DNA of 64,000 nt from ATZT02 sp038145175 (GTDB taxonomy: Bacteria > Actinomycetota > Actinomycetes > S36-B12 > UBA5976). Positions 35,611-44,801 of this stretch are shown here, piece after piece. The position numbers and the translations under genes are program-made. The stretch spans positions 62,001 through 126,000 of the forward strand of contig JAYQPE010000002.1 in NCBI GenBank assembly GCA_038145175.1. Direction: 5' to 3'. Numbering within the stretch: position 1 is the stretch's first letter; each line of letters opens with the position of its first letter. The notes below the pieces were generated by a model. The model was not told the origin of the DNA, made no database searches, and saw only the letters and a program-made list of their open reading frames with translations.

Positions 35611-36269
35611 GTATTAAATCAATAACAGATTCTGATTTGGAAGTTTTAGAATCTTTAGCACAAAGATATCCACAAAGAAGATCAGCACTTTTACCAATGC
35701 TTCATTATGTGCAATCAGTTCAAGGAATGGTTTCACCAGCTGGAATTCAAGCTTGTGCAAAAGTTTTAGATTTAACACCTGCTGAAGTTGCAGCAGTTGC
35801 AACTTTTTACACCATGTTTAAAAGATTTCCAATGGGAAAACATCACATCGGAGTTTGTACAAATACTTTGTGTGCTCTTTTAGGTGGAGATGAATTGTGG
35901 AAACAGTTAACTGAAACTCTAGGAATTGGTCATGATGAAACAACACCAGATGCAATGTTTACTTTAGAAAGAATTGAATGCCAAGCAGCTTGCACAGTTG
36001 CACCTGTATTGACAGTTAATTGGGAATTTATGGATTCGATGACTCCTGAGAAAGTTAGAGATTTAATTGAAAAATTAAAATCAGGTGCACCCGTTAAATC
36101 AACTAGAGGAGTGGAAATTACTTCCATTTCAGATTCAGAAAAATTATTAGCAGGAATTAATGATGGAAAATACTCACAATCTCCTGGTGCTGATGAATCA
36201 ATGTTGGCTGGTTTAAAAGTTGCTAAAGAAAGAAACATGACAGCTCCTGTAAGTAAGGCAGGAAAATAA
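35607..36269 (+). CDS. nuoE: NADH-quinone oxidoreductase subunit E
   Basis: The 24-kDa thioredoxin-like subunit with the N1a binuclear cluster. Ligands are Cys in GVCTNTLCALLGG (two cysteines) and in RIECQAACTVAPVL (two cysteines), the expected C-x4-C and C-x3-C pairs. At 220 residues it carries about 50 extra C-terminal residues after the fold, low in complexity, seen in some actinobacterial NuoE. It overlaps nuoD by 4 bases and abuts nuoF. Confidence 0.96.
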   Translation: MSIKSITDSDLEVLESLAQRYPQRRSALLPMLHYVQSVQGMVSPAGIQACAKVLDLTPAEVAAVATFYTMFKRFPMGKHHIGVCTNTLCALLGGDELWKQLTETLGIGHDETTPDAMFTLERIECQAACTVAPVLTVNWEFMDSMTPEKVRDLIEKLKSGAPVKSTRGVEITSISDSEKLLAGINDGKYSQSPGADESMLAGLKVAKERNMTAPVSKAGK

Positions 36270-37574
36270 ATGGCCTTAACTCCTGTATTAACTGCACATT
36301 GGGATGATCCTCAATCGTTCGAAACTGAAAATTATAAAAAACATGGTGGTTATGAAGCTTTAAAGAAATCTTTGAAAAAAACTCCTGATGAAGTAATAAA
36401 TATTGTTAAAGATTCTGGATTAAGAGGAAGAGGAGGCGCTGGTTTTCCAACTGGAATGAAATGGTCATTTGTTCCACAAAATGATGGTAAACCGCATTAC
36501 CTTGTTGTTAACGCTGATGAATCAGAACCTGGCGCTTGTAAAGATATTCCATTAATGATGGCAAATCCTCATGCATTAGTTGAAGGAATAGCAATTGGTT
36601 CATATGCCATTAGAGCAAATCATGCATTTATTTATATTCGTGGAGAAGTGCCACATGTAATTAGAAGAGTCATGAATGCAGTTGAACAAGCTTATGCAAA
36701 TGGTTTACTTGGAAAAAATATTCAGAATTCTGGATTTGATTTAGAAGTTGTAGTGCATGCAGGAGCTGGTGCTTATATTTGTGGAGAAGAAACTGCGCTG
36801 CTTGATTCACTAGAAGGTCGTCGCGGACAACCAAGATTAAAACCACCATTTCCAGCAGTTGCTGGACTTTATGCCTCACCAACTGTTGTAAATAATGCTG
36901 AAACTTTGGCCAGTGTTCCAGCAATTATTTTGAACGGTGCTGATTGGTTTAAATCCATGGGTACTGAAAAATCTCCTGGATTTAAATTGTTTGCAGTTTC
37001 AGGTCATGTCAATCGCCCTGGAATATATGAAGCTGCCCTTGGAACACCGATGAGTGAATTACTTGATTATGCAGGTGGAATTAGATCAGGTCACAAATTA
37101 AAGTTTTGGATTCCAGGTGGTTCATCAGTTCCAATGTTGACACCTGAACACATTGATATTCCAATGACTTATGAAGATTTAGCAGCTGCAGGAACAATGC
37201 TTGGTACTGGAACGCCGATGATGTTTGATGAAACAACAAGTGTTGTTAAAGCAGTAACCAGATGGCTTGAATTCTATAAACATGAATCATGCGGCAAATG
37301 CACACCTTGTCGTGAAGGAACTTATTGGATAACAGGAATGCTAGAAAAATTTGAACATGGCAAAGGTTTAGAAAATGAACTTTCTGTAATTAATGATGTT
37401 TGTTCACAAATTGCGGGAAGATCATTCTGTGCATTAGGTGATGCTGCAGCAACTCCATTTCCTGGTGCCATGAAATATTTTGCAGACGAATTTAAGCAAG
37501 CCACAAGAGTTCCAGTTGATTTAACATTTCCACCACAAGAATCAACAATATTTTCTAAAGTAGGTGCCAAGTGA
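36270..37574 (+). CDS. nuoF: NADH-quinone oxidoreductase subunit F
   Basis: NADH- and FMN-binding subunit with the N3 cluster, where electrons enter complex I. The NADH motif GLRGRGGAGFPTGMKW is near residue 51 and the FMN region VVNADESEPGACKD near 90. ICGEETALLDSLEG follows. Cluster ligands are in ESCGKCTPCREGT plus a later Cys in GRSFCALGD. Length of 434 residues is typical. It overlaps nuoG by 4 bases. Confidence 0.97.
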   Translation: MALTPVLTAHWDDPQSFETENYKKHGGYEALKKSLKKTPDEVINIVKDSGLRGRGGAGFPTGMKWSFVPQNDGKPHYLVVNADESEPGACKDIPLMMANPHALVEGIAIGSYAIRANHAFIYIRGEVPHVIRRVMNAVEQAYANGLLGKNIQNSGFDLEVVVHAGAGAYICGEETALLDSLEGRRGQPRLKPPFPAVAGLYASPTVVNNAETLASVPAIILNGADWFKSMGTEKSPGFKLFAVSGHVNRPGIYEAALGTPMSELLDYAGGIRSGHKLKFWIPGGSSVPMLTPEHIDIPMTYEDLAAAGTMLGTGTPMMFDETTSVVKAVTRWLEFYKHESCGKCTPCREGTYWITGMLEKFEHGKGLENELSVINDVCSQIAGRSFCALGDAAATPFPGAMKYFADEFKQATRVPVDLTFPPQESTIFSKVGAK

Positions 37575-39952
37575 CGCTAACTTCAGAAAATAAATCAGTT
37601 AAAAATGAAGAATTAATTACAGCAACCATTGATGGAATCCAAGTACAAGTTCCCAAAGGAACATTAATAATTAGAGCAGCAGAACGCATGGGAACTTTTG
37701 TCCCAAGATTTTGTGATCATCCATCTCTTGCACCAGTTGCAGCTTGTCGTATGTGTTTAGTTGAGATTGAAGGAATGCCAAAACCACAACCATCTTGTGC
37801 CATTCCTTTAACTGAAGGAATGGTTGTAAAAACTCAAATGACTTCAAAAGTTGCAGAAGATGCTCAAGCTGGAGTTATGGAATTTTTACTAATTAATCAT
37901 CCACTTGATTGTCCTGTGTGCGATAAAGGTGGAGAGTGTCCTCTCCAAAATCAAGCGATGACTGCAGGAAGAGCTGAATCAAGATTTGAAATTGAAAAGA
38001 GAACTTTTCCAAAACCATTAGAATTAAGCACCGAAGTTTTGCTTGATCGCGAACGTTGTGTGGAATGTGCACGTTGCACCAGATTCTCTGAAGAAATCGC
38101 AGGAGATCCATTTATCGAATTATTGGAACGTGGTGCAAAACAACAAGTAGGAATTGCTTCAGGAGAGCCATTCAATTCTTATTTTTCTGGAAACACAGTT
38201 CAGATTTGTCCAGTTGGTGCGTTAACAAGTTCTGCTTATCGTTTTAGATCAAGACCATTTGATTTAGTTTCAGTTCCTACAACTTGTGAACATTGCGCAT
38301 CAGGTTGTTCTTTAAGAACTGACTATCGTCGCGAAACGGTAATGAGAAGACTTGCTTGGGAAGATCCACAAGTTAATGAAGATTGGAATTGTGACAAAGG
38401 CAGATTTGCATTTGGTTACTTAAAACAAAATCGTTTAACGCAACCAAAAGTTAAAAATAGTGAAGGCAAACAATTAGACGCCCTGTGGCCTGATGCGATT
38501 GATTTTGCAGTAACAGGTTTAAAAGCAGCTGAAGGAAAAGTAGCTGTGTTGCTAGGTGGACGTTTAACTTTGGAAGATGCATATGCTTATTCAAAATTTG
38601 CTCGTTTAGCACTTGATACCAACGACATTGATTTTAGAAACAGAGTTAATAGCGATGAGGAATTAGCATTTTTATCAAGTGTTGTAGCAGGAAGTGCAGG
38701 ATCTGTAACTTATCAAGAATTAGAAAAAGCAAAAAATGTTATTTTAGTCAGTTTTGAACCAGAAGAAGAATCACCAATTGTATTTTTACGATTAAGAAAA
38801 GCAGCTTCAAAAGCAAATATTTCTATTACTGCTATCGCTCCTTATTTATCAAAAGGTTTAGAAAAAATTGATGCAGAAGTTGTTTTAACAAAACCTGGAG
38901 ATGAAGCTAAAGTTTTAAGAAGTTTAGAAATTGCAAAAGATTCCATAATTATCGTTGGCGAAAGAGCAGCTGCAAATAATGGTTTATTTAGCGCACTGGT
39001 AGAGGTAGCAGAAAAATCAAATTCAAAAATTGCTTGGATTCCTCGTCGTGCAGGAGAAAGAGGCAGCGTAGAAGTTGGAATTTTGCCGAATCTTTTGCCA
39101 GGCGGAAGACTAGTCTCAGAAACAAGTGCCAGAAGTGAAGTTGGGGCAGTCTGGGGAGTTAATGCTTCACAAATTCCAAGCAAACCTGGAAAAACTCATC
39201 AAGAGATATTAAATAGTGCCATAAATGGTGAGATAAAGGCGTTAATAATTGCTGGCCTTGAAGTAACCGATGCTCCAGATCCTCAATTGTTTAGCAAAGC
39301 TTTAAATGCAGTTGATTTTGTAGTAACTCTAGGAATTCACGAAAATTCATTAACCAGATATGCAAATGTTTCATTACCGGTAGCGCCTGTAACAGAAAAA
39401 TCAGGAACATTTATTAACTGGGAAGGAAGACCAAGACCATTTGGAAGAGCGATAACTTCAACTAATGCTGTAACTGATGCCAGAGTTTTAGCAATGTTAG
39501 CCGACGGATTAGGTTTTGATTTTGGTTTACAAACAATTGATGAATTAAGACAAGAATTAGCAGCATTTGGCACTTGGAGTGGCCCAAAAGAAAAAGCACC
39601 AAGTTTAAAAGCGGAAGAAAGTAAATCTGTTACAAAATCAAATCTAATTTTAAGTACTTGGAATTTATTGTTAGACGATGGAGCATTACAACAAGGTGAA
39701 GAACATTTAGCAGGAACTCAAAGACCTTCTGTTGCACATTTAAGTTACAAAACTGCTCAAGAAAACGGTTTAACCACGGATGACAAAGTAATTATTTCAA
39801 ATGCAAATGGATCTATCACGATAAAACTAGAAGTAATTGAAATGGTAAATGATGTCATTTGGATTCCTTCAAATAGTCATGACAGCAAAGTTAAATTAAA
39901 ACTTGCCGCAAAAGATGGAGATTTAGTTTCAATCCAGAAAGGTAGTTTCTAA
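37571..39952 (+). CDS. nuoG: NADH-quinone oxidoreductase subunit G
   Basis: Largest peripheral-arm subunit, 793 residues, with several iron-sulfur clusters and a molybdopterin-oxidoreductase-like C-terminal half that has lost its cofactor. The binuclear cluster cysteines are in FCDHPSLAPVAACRMC and PSC. The histidine-ligated cluster is in HPLDCPVCDKGGEC, the next in RCVECARC with ICPVG, and an additional CEHCASGCSL motif near residue 239 fits the extra N7-type cluster. It begins with GTG and shares one base with nuoH. Confidence 0.95.
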   Translation: MTLTSENKSVKNEELITATIDGIQVQVPKGTLIIRAAERMGTFVPRFCDHPSLAPVAACRMCLVEIEGMPKPQPSCAIPLTEGMVVKTQMTSKVAEDAQAGVMEFLLINHPLDCPVCDKGGECPLQNQAMTAGRAESRFEIEKRTFPKPLELSTEVLLDRERCVECARCTRFSEEIAGDPFIELLERGAKQQVGIASGEPFNSYFSGNTVQICPVGALTSSAYRFRSRPFDLVSVPTTCEHCASGCSLRTDYRRETVMRRLAWEDPQVNEDWNCDKGRFAFGYLKQNRLTQPKVKNSEGKQLDALWPDAIDFAVTGLKAAEGKVAVLLGGRLTLEDAYAYSKFARLALDTNDIDFRNRVNSDEELAFLSSVVAGSAGSVTYQELEKAKNVILVSFEPEEESPIVFLRLRKAASKANISITAIAPYLSKGLEKIDAEVVLTKPGDEAKVLRSLEIAKDSIIIVGERAAANNGLFSALVEVAEKSNSKIAWIPRRAGERGSVEVGILPNLLPGGRLVSETSARSEVGAVWGVNASQIPSKPGKTHQEILNSAINGEIKALIIAGLEVTDAPDPQLFSKALNAVDFVVTLGIHENSLTRYANVSLPVAPVTEKSGTFINWEGRPRPFGRAITSTNAVTDARVLAMLADGLGFDFGLQTIDELRQELAAFGTWSGPKEKAPSLKAEESKSVTKSNLILSTWNLLLDDGALQQGEEHLAGTQRPSVAHLSYKTAQENGLTTDDKVIISNANGSITIKLEVIEMVNDVIWIPSNSHDSKVKLKLAAKDGDLVSIQKGSF

Positions 39953-41232
39953 TGAAATTACCTTTGGTCGAACTTAGTGCATTTGGCGTTGATCCTTGGT
40001 GGGTCACATTAATTAAAGTTTTAGTAGTTTTTGTAACTCTTGTCGTGATGACACTTTTAGCAATTTGGGGTGAAAGAAGAATTGTTGCTCGAATGCAAAT
40101 GCGCGTTGGACCAAATCGAGTGGGTCCTGGTGGAGTGTTAATTGGTTTGATGGATGGAGTAAAGCTTGCCTTAAAAGAAGATGTAATTCCATTTACTGTA
40201 GATAAAGCTGTTTATATTTTAGCCCCAGTAATTTCTGCAACAACTGCATTTATGACTTTTGCAGTAATTCCATTTGGACCAGAAGTTTCATTTTTTGGAG
40301 TAACAACTCCATTACAACTAACTGACTTTCCAGTGAGTGTTCTTTATGTTTTAGCAATTGCTTCAGTTGGAATTTATGGGATTGTTTTAGCAGGATGGTC
40401 ATCTGGTTCAACGTATGCACTTCTTGGCGGACTTAGATCTTCTGCCCAAATGGTTTCATATGAAATAGCAATGGGACTTTCATTTGTAGCTGTGTTTTTA
40501 TATGCAGGATCTATGAGCACTTCACAAATTGTTGCCGCACAAGAAAGAACTTGGTACATCTTGTTACTTCTTCCATCTTTTTTAATTTATGTAATTTCAA
40601 TGGTGGGAGAAACTAATAGAGCACCATTTGATCTACCAGAAGCAGAAGGTGAATTAGTTGGTGGATTTCACACCGAATATACCTCATTAAAATTTGCTTT
40701 ATTTTTCTTAGCTGAATACATAAACATGGTTACAGTTTCAGCTCTTGCAACTACTTTGTTTTTAGGTGGATGGCGTGCACCTTTTCCACTTTCATTAATT
40801 CCTGGGGCAAATGAAGGTTGGATTCCTTTAATTTGGTTCTTTAGCAAAATTGCGGTTTTTTTATTTATATTCATTTGGATTAGAGGCACTTTGCCTAGAT
40901 TTAGATATGACCAATTCATGAATTTAGGTTGGAAAATATTAATTCCAGCATCTTTAGTTTGGATTTCAATTGTGGCAATAACCAGAGGTTTAAGAAACAC
41001 TTTAGATTTACCCACTGGACAAACAATTGCCTTACTTGGTTTACCTTTAATTCTTGTGGCATTAATTGTCTTTATTATTGATTGGAAAAAAGCAAATATT
41101 AGAGAAAACAAAGAAGAAGTTAATTTAGAAGTTACTGAAATAAATCCATTTGCAGGCGGACACCCAGTGCCTCCACTTCCAGGTCAAATTTTGATTGAAC
41201 CAAACAAAAAACAAGGAGTGCTAAATGGCTGA
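39952..41232 (+). CDS. nuoH: NADH-quinone oxidoreductase subunit H
   Basis: Membrane subunit connecting the quinone site to the proton-pumping arm, 426 residues with eight or nine helices. WGERRIVARMQMRVGPNRVGPGG near residue 41, SMVGETNRAPFDLPEAEGELVGGFHTEY near 215 and RGTLPRFRYDQFMNLGWK are its hallmark loops. The C-terminal extension of about 50 residues after the last helix is hydrophilic, as in other actinobacteria. It overlaps nuoI by 8 bases. Confidence 0.97.
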   Translation: MKLPLVELSAFGVDPWWVTLIKVLVVFVTLVVMTLLAIWGERRIVARMQMRVGPNRVGPGGVLIGLMDGVKLALKEDVIPFTVDKAVYILAPVISATTAFMTFAVIPFGPEVSFFGVTTPLQLTDFPVSVLYVLAIASVGIYGIVLAGWSSGSTYALLGGLRSSAQMVSYEIAMGLSFVAVFLYAGSMSTSQIVAAQERTWYILLLLPSFLIYVISMVGETNRAPFDLPEAEGELVGGFHTEYTSLKFALFFLAEYINMVTVSALATTLFLGGWRAPFPLSLIPGANEGWIPLIWFFSKIAVFLFIFIWIRGTLPRFRYDQFMNLGWKILIPASLVWISIVAITRGLRNTLDLPTGQTIALLGLPLILVALIVFIIDWKKANIRENKEEVNLEVTEINPFAGGHPVPPLPGQILIEPNKKQGVLNG

Positions 41233-41791
41233 GCTACCACAATTTATTAGAGGTTTTGGTGTCACTTTCTTGTCCATGTTTAGAAAAGTAACCACCGAAC
41301 AATATCCAGAAGAAAAAGTGCCAACTCAAGCAAGATTTCATGGCAGACACCAATTAAATAGACATCCCGATGGCTTAGAAAAATGTGTGGGATGCGAACT
41401 TTGTGCTTGGGCTTGTCCGGCAGATGCTATTTATGTTGAAGGTGCGTCAAATCTAGATGGTGACAGATTTTCTCCAGGGGAAAGATATGGACGTGTTTAT
41501 CAAATAAATTATTTGCGCTGCATAGGTTGTGGACTTTGTATAGAAGCTTGTCCAACTAGAGCATTAACTATGACCAATGAATATGAATTAGCAGATGATT
41601 CCAGAACCAAGTTAATTTATGAAAAAGAAGATCTACTTGCACCACTTCTTCCCGGAATGGCACAACCTCCTCATGCAATGGTGGAAGGTTTTGAAGCACA
41701 AGATTATTACGATGGCAAAGTTAAGGGCGCAACTGCTGAACAATTTGCTGAAGTAGAAGAAATAAAACAAAAAAAGCAGGACGTTTTATAA
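41225..41791 (+). CDS. nuoI: NADH-quinone oxidoreductase subunit I
   Basis: Ferredoxin-like subunit with clusters N6a and N6b, passing electrons to NuoB. The two tetranuclear motifs are complete: CVGCELCAWACP and CIGCGLCIEACP. An amphipathic N-terminal stretch anchors it to the membrane arm. Length of 188 residues is normal, with a charged C-terminal extension. The preferred ATG lies within the nuoH 3' end. Confidence 0.97.
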   Translation: MAELPQFIRGFGVTFLSMFRKVTTEQYPEEKVPTQARFHGRHQLNRHPDGLEKCVGCELCAWACPADAIYVEGASNLDGDRFSPGERYGRVYQINYLRCIGCGLCIEACPTRALTMTNEYELADDSRTKLIYEKEDLLAPLLPGMAQPPHAMVEGFEAQDYYDGKVKGATAEQFAEVEEIKQKKQDVL

Positions 41792-42625
41792 ATGTTTCAA
41801 AATTTAATTCCACTTGCTGAAGTTGCTGAATCAAGCGTTTCATTTGAACCGGTTGTGTTTTGGATTTGCGCAATCTTAGCTGTGCTAGGTGCGATAGGAA
41901 TGTTGATTTCCCATAAAGCAGTTCATAGTGCGTTATGGGTTGCACTGACCATGATTAATTTAGCTGTGCTTTATGTTTTGCAATCTGCTCCATTTTTAGG
42001 AGTAGCCCAGGTTGTGGTTTATACAGGAGCTGTAATGATGCTGTTCCTTTTTGTTTTGATGATTGTTGGAGTTGATGCATCAGATGCACTTATTGAAACT
42101 ATTAAAGGTCAAAGAAGAGTATCAATTCTTGCAGGAACTTTATTAGTGATTGGTTTAGTAATGCTTCTAGGAAATTCATTTAGTGTGCAAACTGCACAAT
42201 TAGCAAATGCTGATTCTGCTTATGGCGGAAATGTGCAAGGTATCGCAGCATTACTTTTTGGTAAATATGTTTTAATTTTTGAAATAACATCTGCACTTTT
42301 AATCACTGCAGCTGTTGGAGCCATGATTTTGGCTCACAAAGAAAGAACCGCACCAAAGAAATCTCAAGAAGTTTTAGCTAAAGAACTTTTTGCTAAAGGA
42401 AATTATCAAGGGCCTCTACCTTCACCCGGAGTTTATGCAAGACATAATTCTGTGGATACACCAGCTTTACTACCAGATGGTTCTGTTTCTGATATTTCAA
42501 TCCCAGGTCCAATTGTGGCAAGAGGTGCAGCAAAATCTGTAAATGAAACCGATCTAAGTGAAATACAAATTATTTCTGAAGGTTTAGGACTTGTTTCAAG
42601 TGAAGACGATGAGGACAAAAAATGA
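41792..42625 (+). CDS. nuoJ: NADH-quinone oxidoreductase subunit J
   Basis: Membrane subunit of 277 residues with five helices in the first 180. VFWICAILAVLGAIGMLISHKAVHSALWVALTMINLAVLYVL and the conserved VVYTGAVMMLFLFVLM helix with its pi-bulge region are clear. A hydrophilic C-terminal extension of about 95 residues follows the membrane part, longer than in E. coli NuoJ but seen in actinobacteria. It starts directly after the nuoI stop and overlaps nuoK by 4 bases. Confidence 0.96.
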   Translation: MFQNLIPLAEVAESSVSFEPVVFWICAILAVLGAIGMLISHKAVHSALWVALTMINLAVLYVLQSAPFLGVAQVVVYTGAVMMLFLFVLMIVGVDASDALIETIKGQRRVSILAGTLLVIGLVMLLGNSFSVQTAQLANADSAYGGNVQGIAALLFGKYVLIFEITSALLITAAVGAMILAHKERTAPKKSQEVLAKELFAKGNYQGPLPSPGVYARHNSVDTPALLPDGSVSDISIPGPIVARGAAKSVNETDLSEIQIISEGLGLVSSEDDEDKK

Positions 42626-42921
42626 GTCCAAATGCTTATTTAATTTTATCTGGAATTATTTTTTCAATTGGTGCATTAGGAGTTTTATTAAGAAGAAATG
42701 CAATCGTGGCATTTATGTCGATTGAATTAATGCTTAATGCTGCCAATCTTGCATTTGTGACAGGTTCCAGAGTTTGGGGAGATCTTTCTGGTCAAACTGC
42801 AGCATTTTTTGTGATGGTGGTTGCAGCCGCAGAAGTGGTTGTGGGATTAGCAATCATTGTCACGATTTTTAGAACTAGAAATTCAGCATCAGTCGACGAA
42901 GCAAGTTTGTTGCGCTGGTAA
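42622..42921 (+). CDS. nuoK: NADH-quinone oxidoreductase subunit K
   Basis: Small Mrp-type membrane subunit, 99 residues with three helices. The two membrane-embedded glutamates that carry protons are visible in FMSIELMLNAANL and in VAAAEVVVGLAI. Length and residue pattern are standard. It overlaps nuoJ by 4 bases; 20 bases with an AAGGAAA site precede nuoL. Confidence 0.97.
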   Translation: MSPNAYLILSGIIFSIGALGVLLRRNAIVAFMSIELMLNAANLAFVTGSRVWGDLSGQTAAFFVMVVAAAEVVVGLAIIVTIFRTRNSASVDEASLLRW

Positions 42922-42941
42922 AAGAAAAGGAAAAATTTTAA

Positions 42942-44801
42942 ATGATCGCATTAGCAATAGCACTTCCTGCGCTAAGTGCTGCGATTTTATTGTCATTCGG
43001 GCGTCGCACAAATAAGTTTGGCCCATATTTAGCAATAAGTGCATCAACTGGCGCTTTTTTGATTGGGCTTTGGCAATTTTTTCAACTACTTGGTTTGCCA
43101 AAAGAAGAAAGAACAGTAATCACAGCTGTTTATGAATGGTTAGTAGTTCCAGCTGCAAATCTAAAAATTAATTTTGGTTTACAAGCAGATCCACTTTCAA
43201 TTTCTTTTGTTTTACTTATAACTTTTGTTGGAACTTTAATTCATATTTATTCTTTAGGCTATATGTCGCATGATGAGAATAGAAGAAGATTTTTTGCTTA
43301 TTTAAATTTATTCGTAGCAGCAATGCTTTTATTGGTTTTAGCTGATAATTATTTGCTACTTTATGTGGGCTGGGAAGGCGTAGGACTTGCCTCATATTTA
43401 TTGATTGGATTTTGGCAACATAAAAATTCAGCGGCTGTAGCAGCGAAAAAAGCTTTTGTAGCAAATCGTGTCGGAGATTTTGGTTTATCTTTAGCCATCA
43501 TGACGATGTTTTTAGTTTTTGGATCAGTTTCCTTTGTTGACATAAACCAAGGAATTTCAAGTGCTCCAAGTTGGGTTTCATTAACTCTTGGCTTACTACT
43601 TTTATTAGCTGCTTGTGGAAAAAGTGCTCAATTTCCCTTGCAATCTTGGCTTCTTGATGCCATGGAAGGTCCAACACCAGTTTCAGCTTTAATTCACGCA
43701 GCAACGATGGTTACCGCAGGTGTTTATTTAATAGTAAGAAGTGGAGAAATCTTTAATACAAGTCCAACAGCACAAACTGCAGTAGTAATTATTGGTGCAA
43801 TTTCATTATTAATGGGTGCAATTATTGGTGCTGCTAAAGATGACATAAAAAAATCTTTAGCAGGTTCAACTATGAGTCAAATTGGTTACATGGTTTTAGC
43901 AGCAGGATTAGGTCCAATAGGTTACGTATTTGCAATTTTGCATTTAATAACTCATGGATTCTTTAAAGCAGTTATGTTTCTTGGTGCTGGTTCAGTAATG
44001 CACGCCACAAATGACAATGTTGATATGAGACGTTTCGGTGGATTATCAAAGGTAATGGTCTTTACCACTATTACATTTTTTATTGGATATTTAGCAATTC
44101 TTGGAATTCCACCATTTGCAGGATTTTATTCCAAAGATCACATTATTGAAGCCGCGTTAAGTCATTCTTGGTGGGCAGGTTTTGTTGTTTTATTTGGTGC
44201 AGGATTAACCGCTTTTTACATGACGCGAATGGTAGTGATGACTTTCTTTTCTAAACAAAGATGGCACGACGATGTTCATCCGCACGAGTCACCACTTTCC
44301 ATGACTATTCCTATGATTGTTTTGGCAATTGGATCAACTTTTATTGGAATCTTTTTAACTCAAAATCACGCACTAGAACATTGGTTAGAACCAGTAACTG
44401 GTTTTAGTGAACCAGAACTTCCATTTTCAATTCTTACAATTACCTTAATTACTTTGGGTGTCGTTGCAGTTGGAGTTTTACTAGCAATTTGGCAATACCG
44501 AAGTGTTACAAAAGTTGCTCCAGAAAAAGTTTCATTGGTTGTAAGTGCTGCAAGAAAAGATTTGTATGGCGATATTTTGAATGAAAATCTTTTAATGAAA
44601 CCGGGTCAAAGATTAACAAGAATTTTAGGATATTTTGATAAATCTGTAGTCGATGGATATTATTCTGGAATCGGTTCATTAACTGGTGGAATTTCGGCAC
44701 GATTGAGAAGAAGCGAAACTGGTTTTGTTAGATCCTATGCAATGTCAATAATTTTAGGCACAGCAATTATTGTAATTCTACTTTTGATTGCGAGATTATA
44801 A
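42942..44801 (+). CDS. nuoL: NADH-quinone oxidoreductase subunit L
   Basis: Antiporter-like proton-pumping subunit carrying the long lateral helix, 619 residues. LLYVGWEGVGLASYLLIGFW has the key glutamate; GKSAQFPLQSWLLDAMEGPTPVSALIHAATMVTAGVYL follows with lysine and histidine channel residues, then KKSLAGSTMSQIGYM. The C-terminal amphipathic helix and final anchor are present. It abuts nuoM with no spacer. Confidence 0.97.
   Translation: MIALAIALPALSAAILLSFGRRTNKFGPYLAISASTGAFLIGLWQFFQLLGLPKEERTVITAVYEWLVVPAANLKINFGLQADPLSISFVLLITFVGTLIHIYSLGYMSHDENRRRFFAYLNLFVAAMLLLVLADNYLLLYVGWEGVGLASYLLIGFWQHKNSAAVAAKKAFVANRVGDFGLSLAIMTMFLVFGSVSFVDINQGISSAPSWVSLTLGLLLLLAACGKSAQFPLQSWLLDAMEGPTPVSALIHAATMVTAGVYLIVRSGEIFNTSPTAQTAVVIIGAISLLMGAIIGAAKDDIKKSLAGSTMSQIGYMVLAAGLGPIGYVFAILHLITHGFFKAVMFLGAGSVMHATNDNVDMRRFGGLSKVMVFTTITFFIGYLAILGIPPFAGFYSKDHIIEAALSHSWWAGFVVLFGAGLTAFYMTRMVVMTFFSKQRWHDDVHPHESPLSMTIPMIVLAIGSTFIGIFLTQNHALEHWLEPVTGFSEPELPFSILTITLITLGVVAVGVLLAIWQYRSVTKVAPEKVSLVVSAARKDLYGDILNENLLMKPGQRLTRILGYFDKSVVDGYYSGIGSLTGGISARLRRSETGFVRSYAMSIILGTAIIVILLLIARL

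Noticed and set aside
40668..41111. 147-codon open frame on the minus strand
   Set aside because: It lies wholly inside nuoH, whose protein is clearly conserved, and its translation shows no family features.
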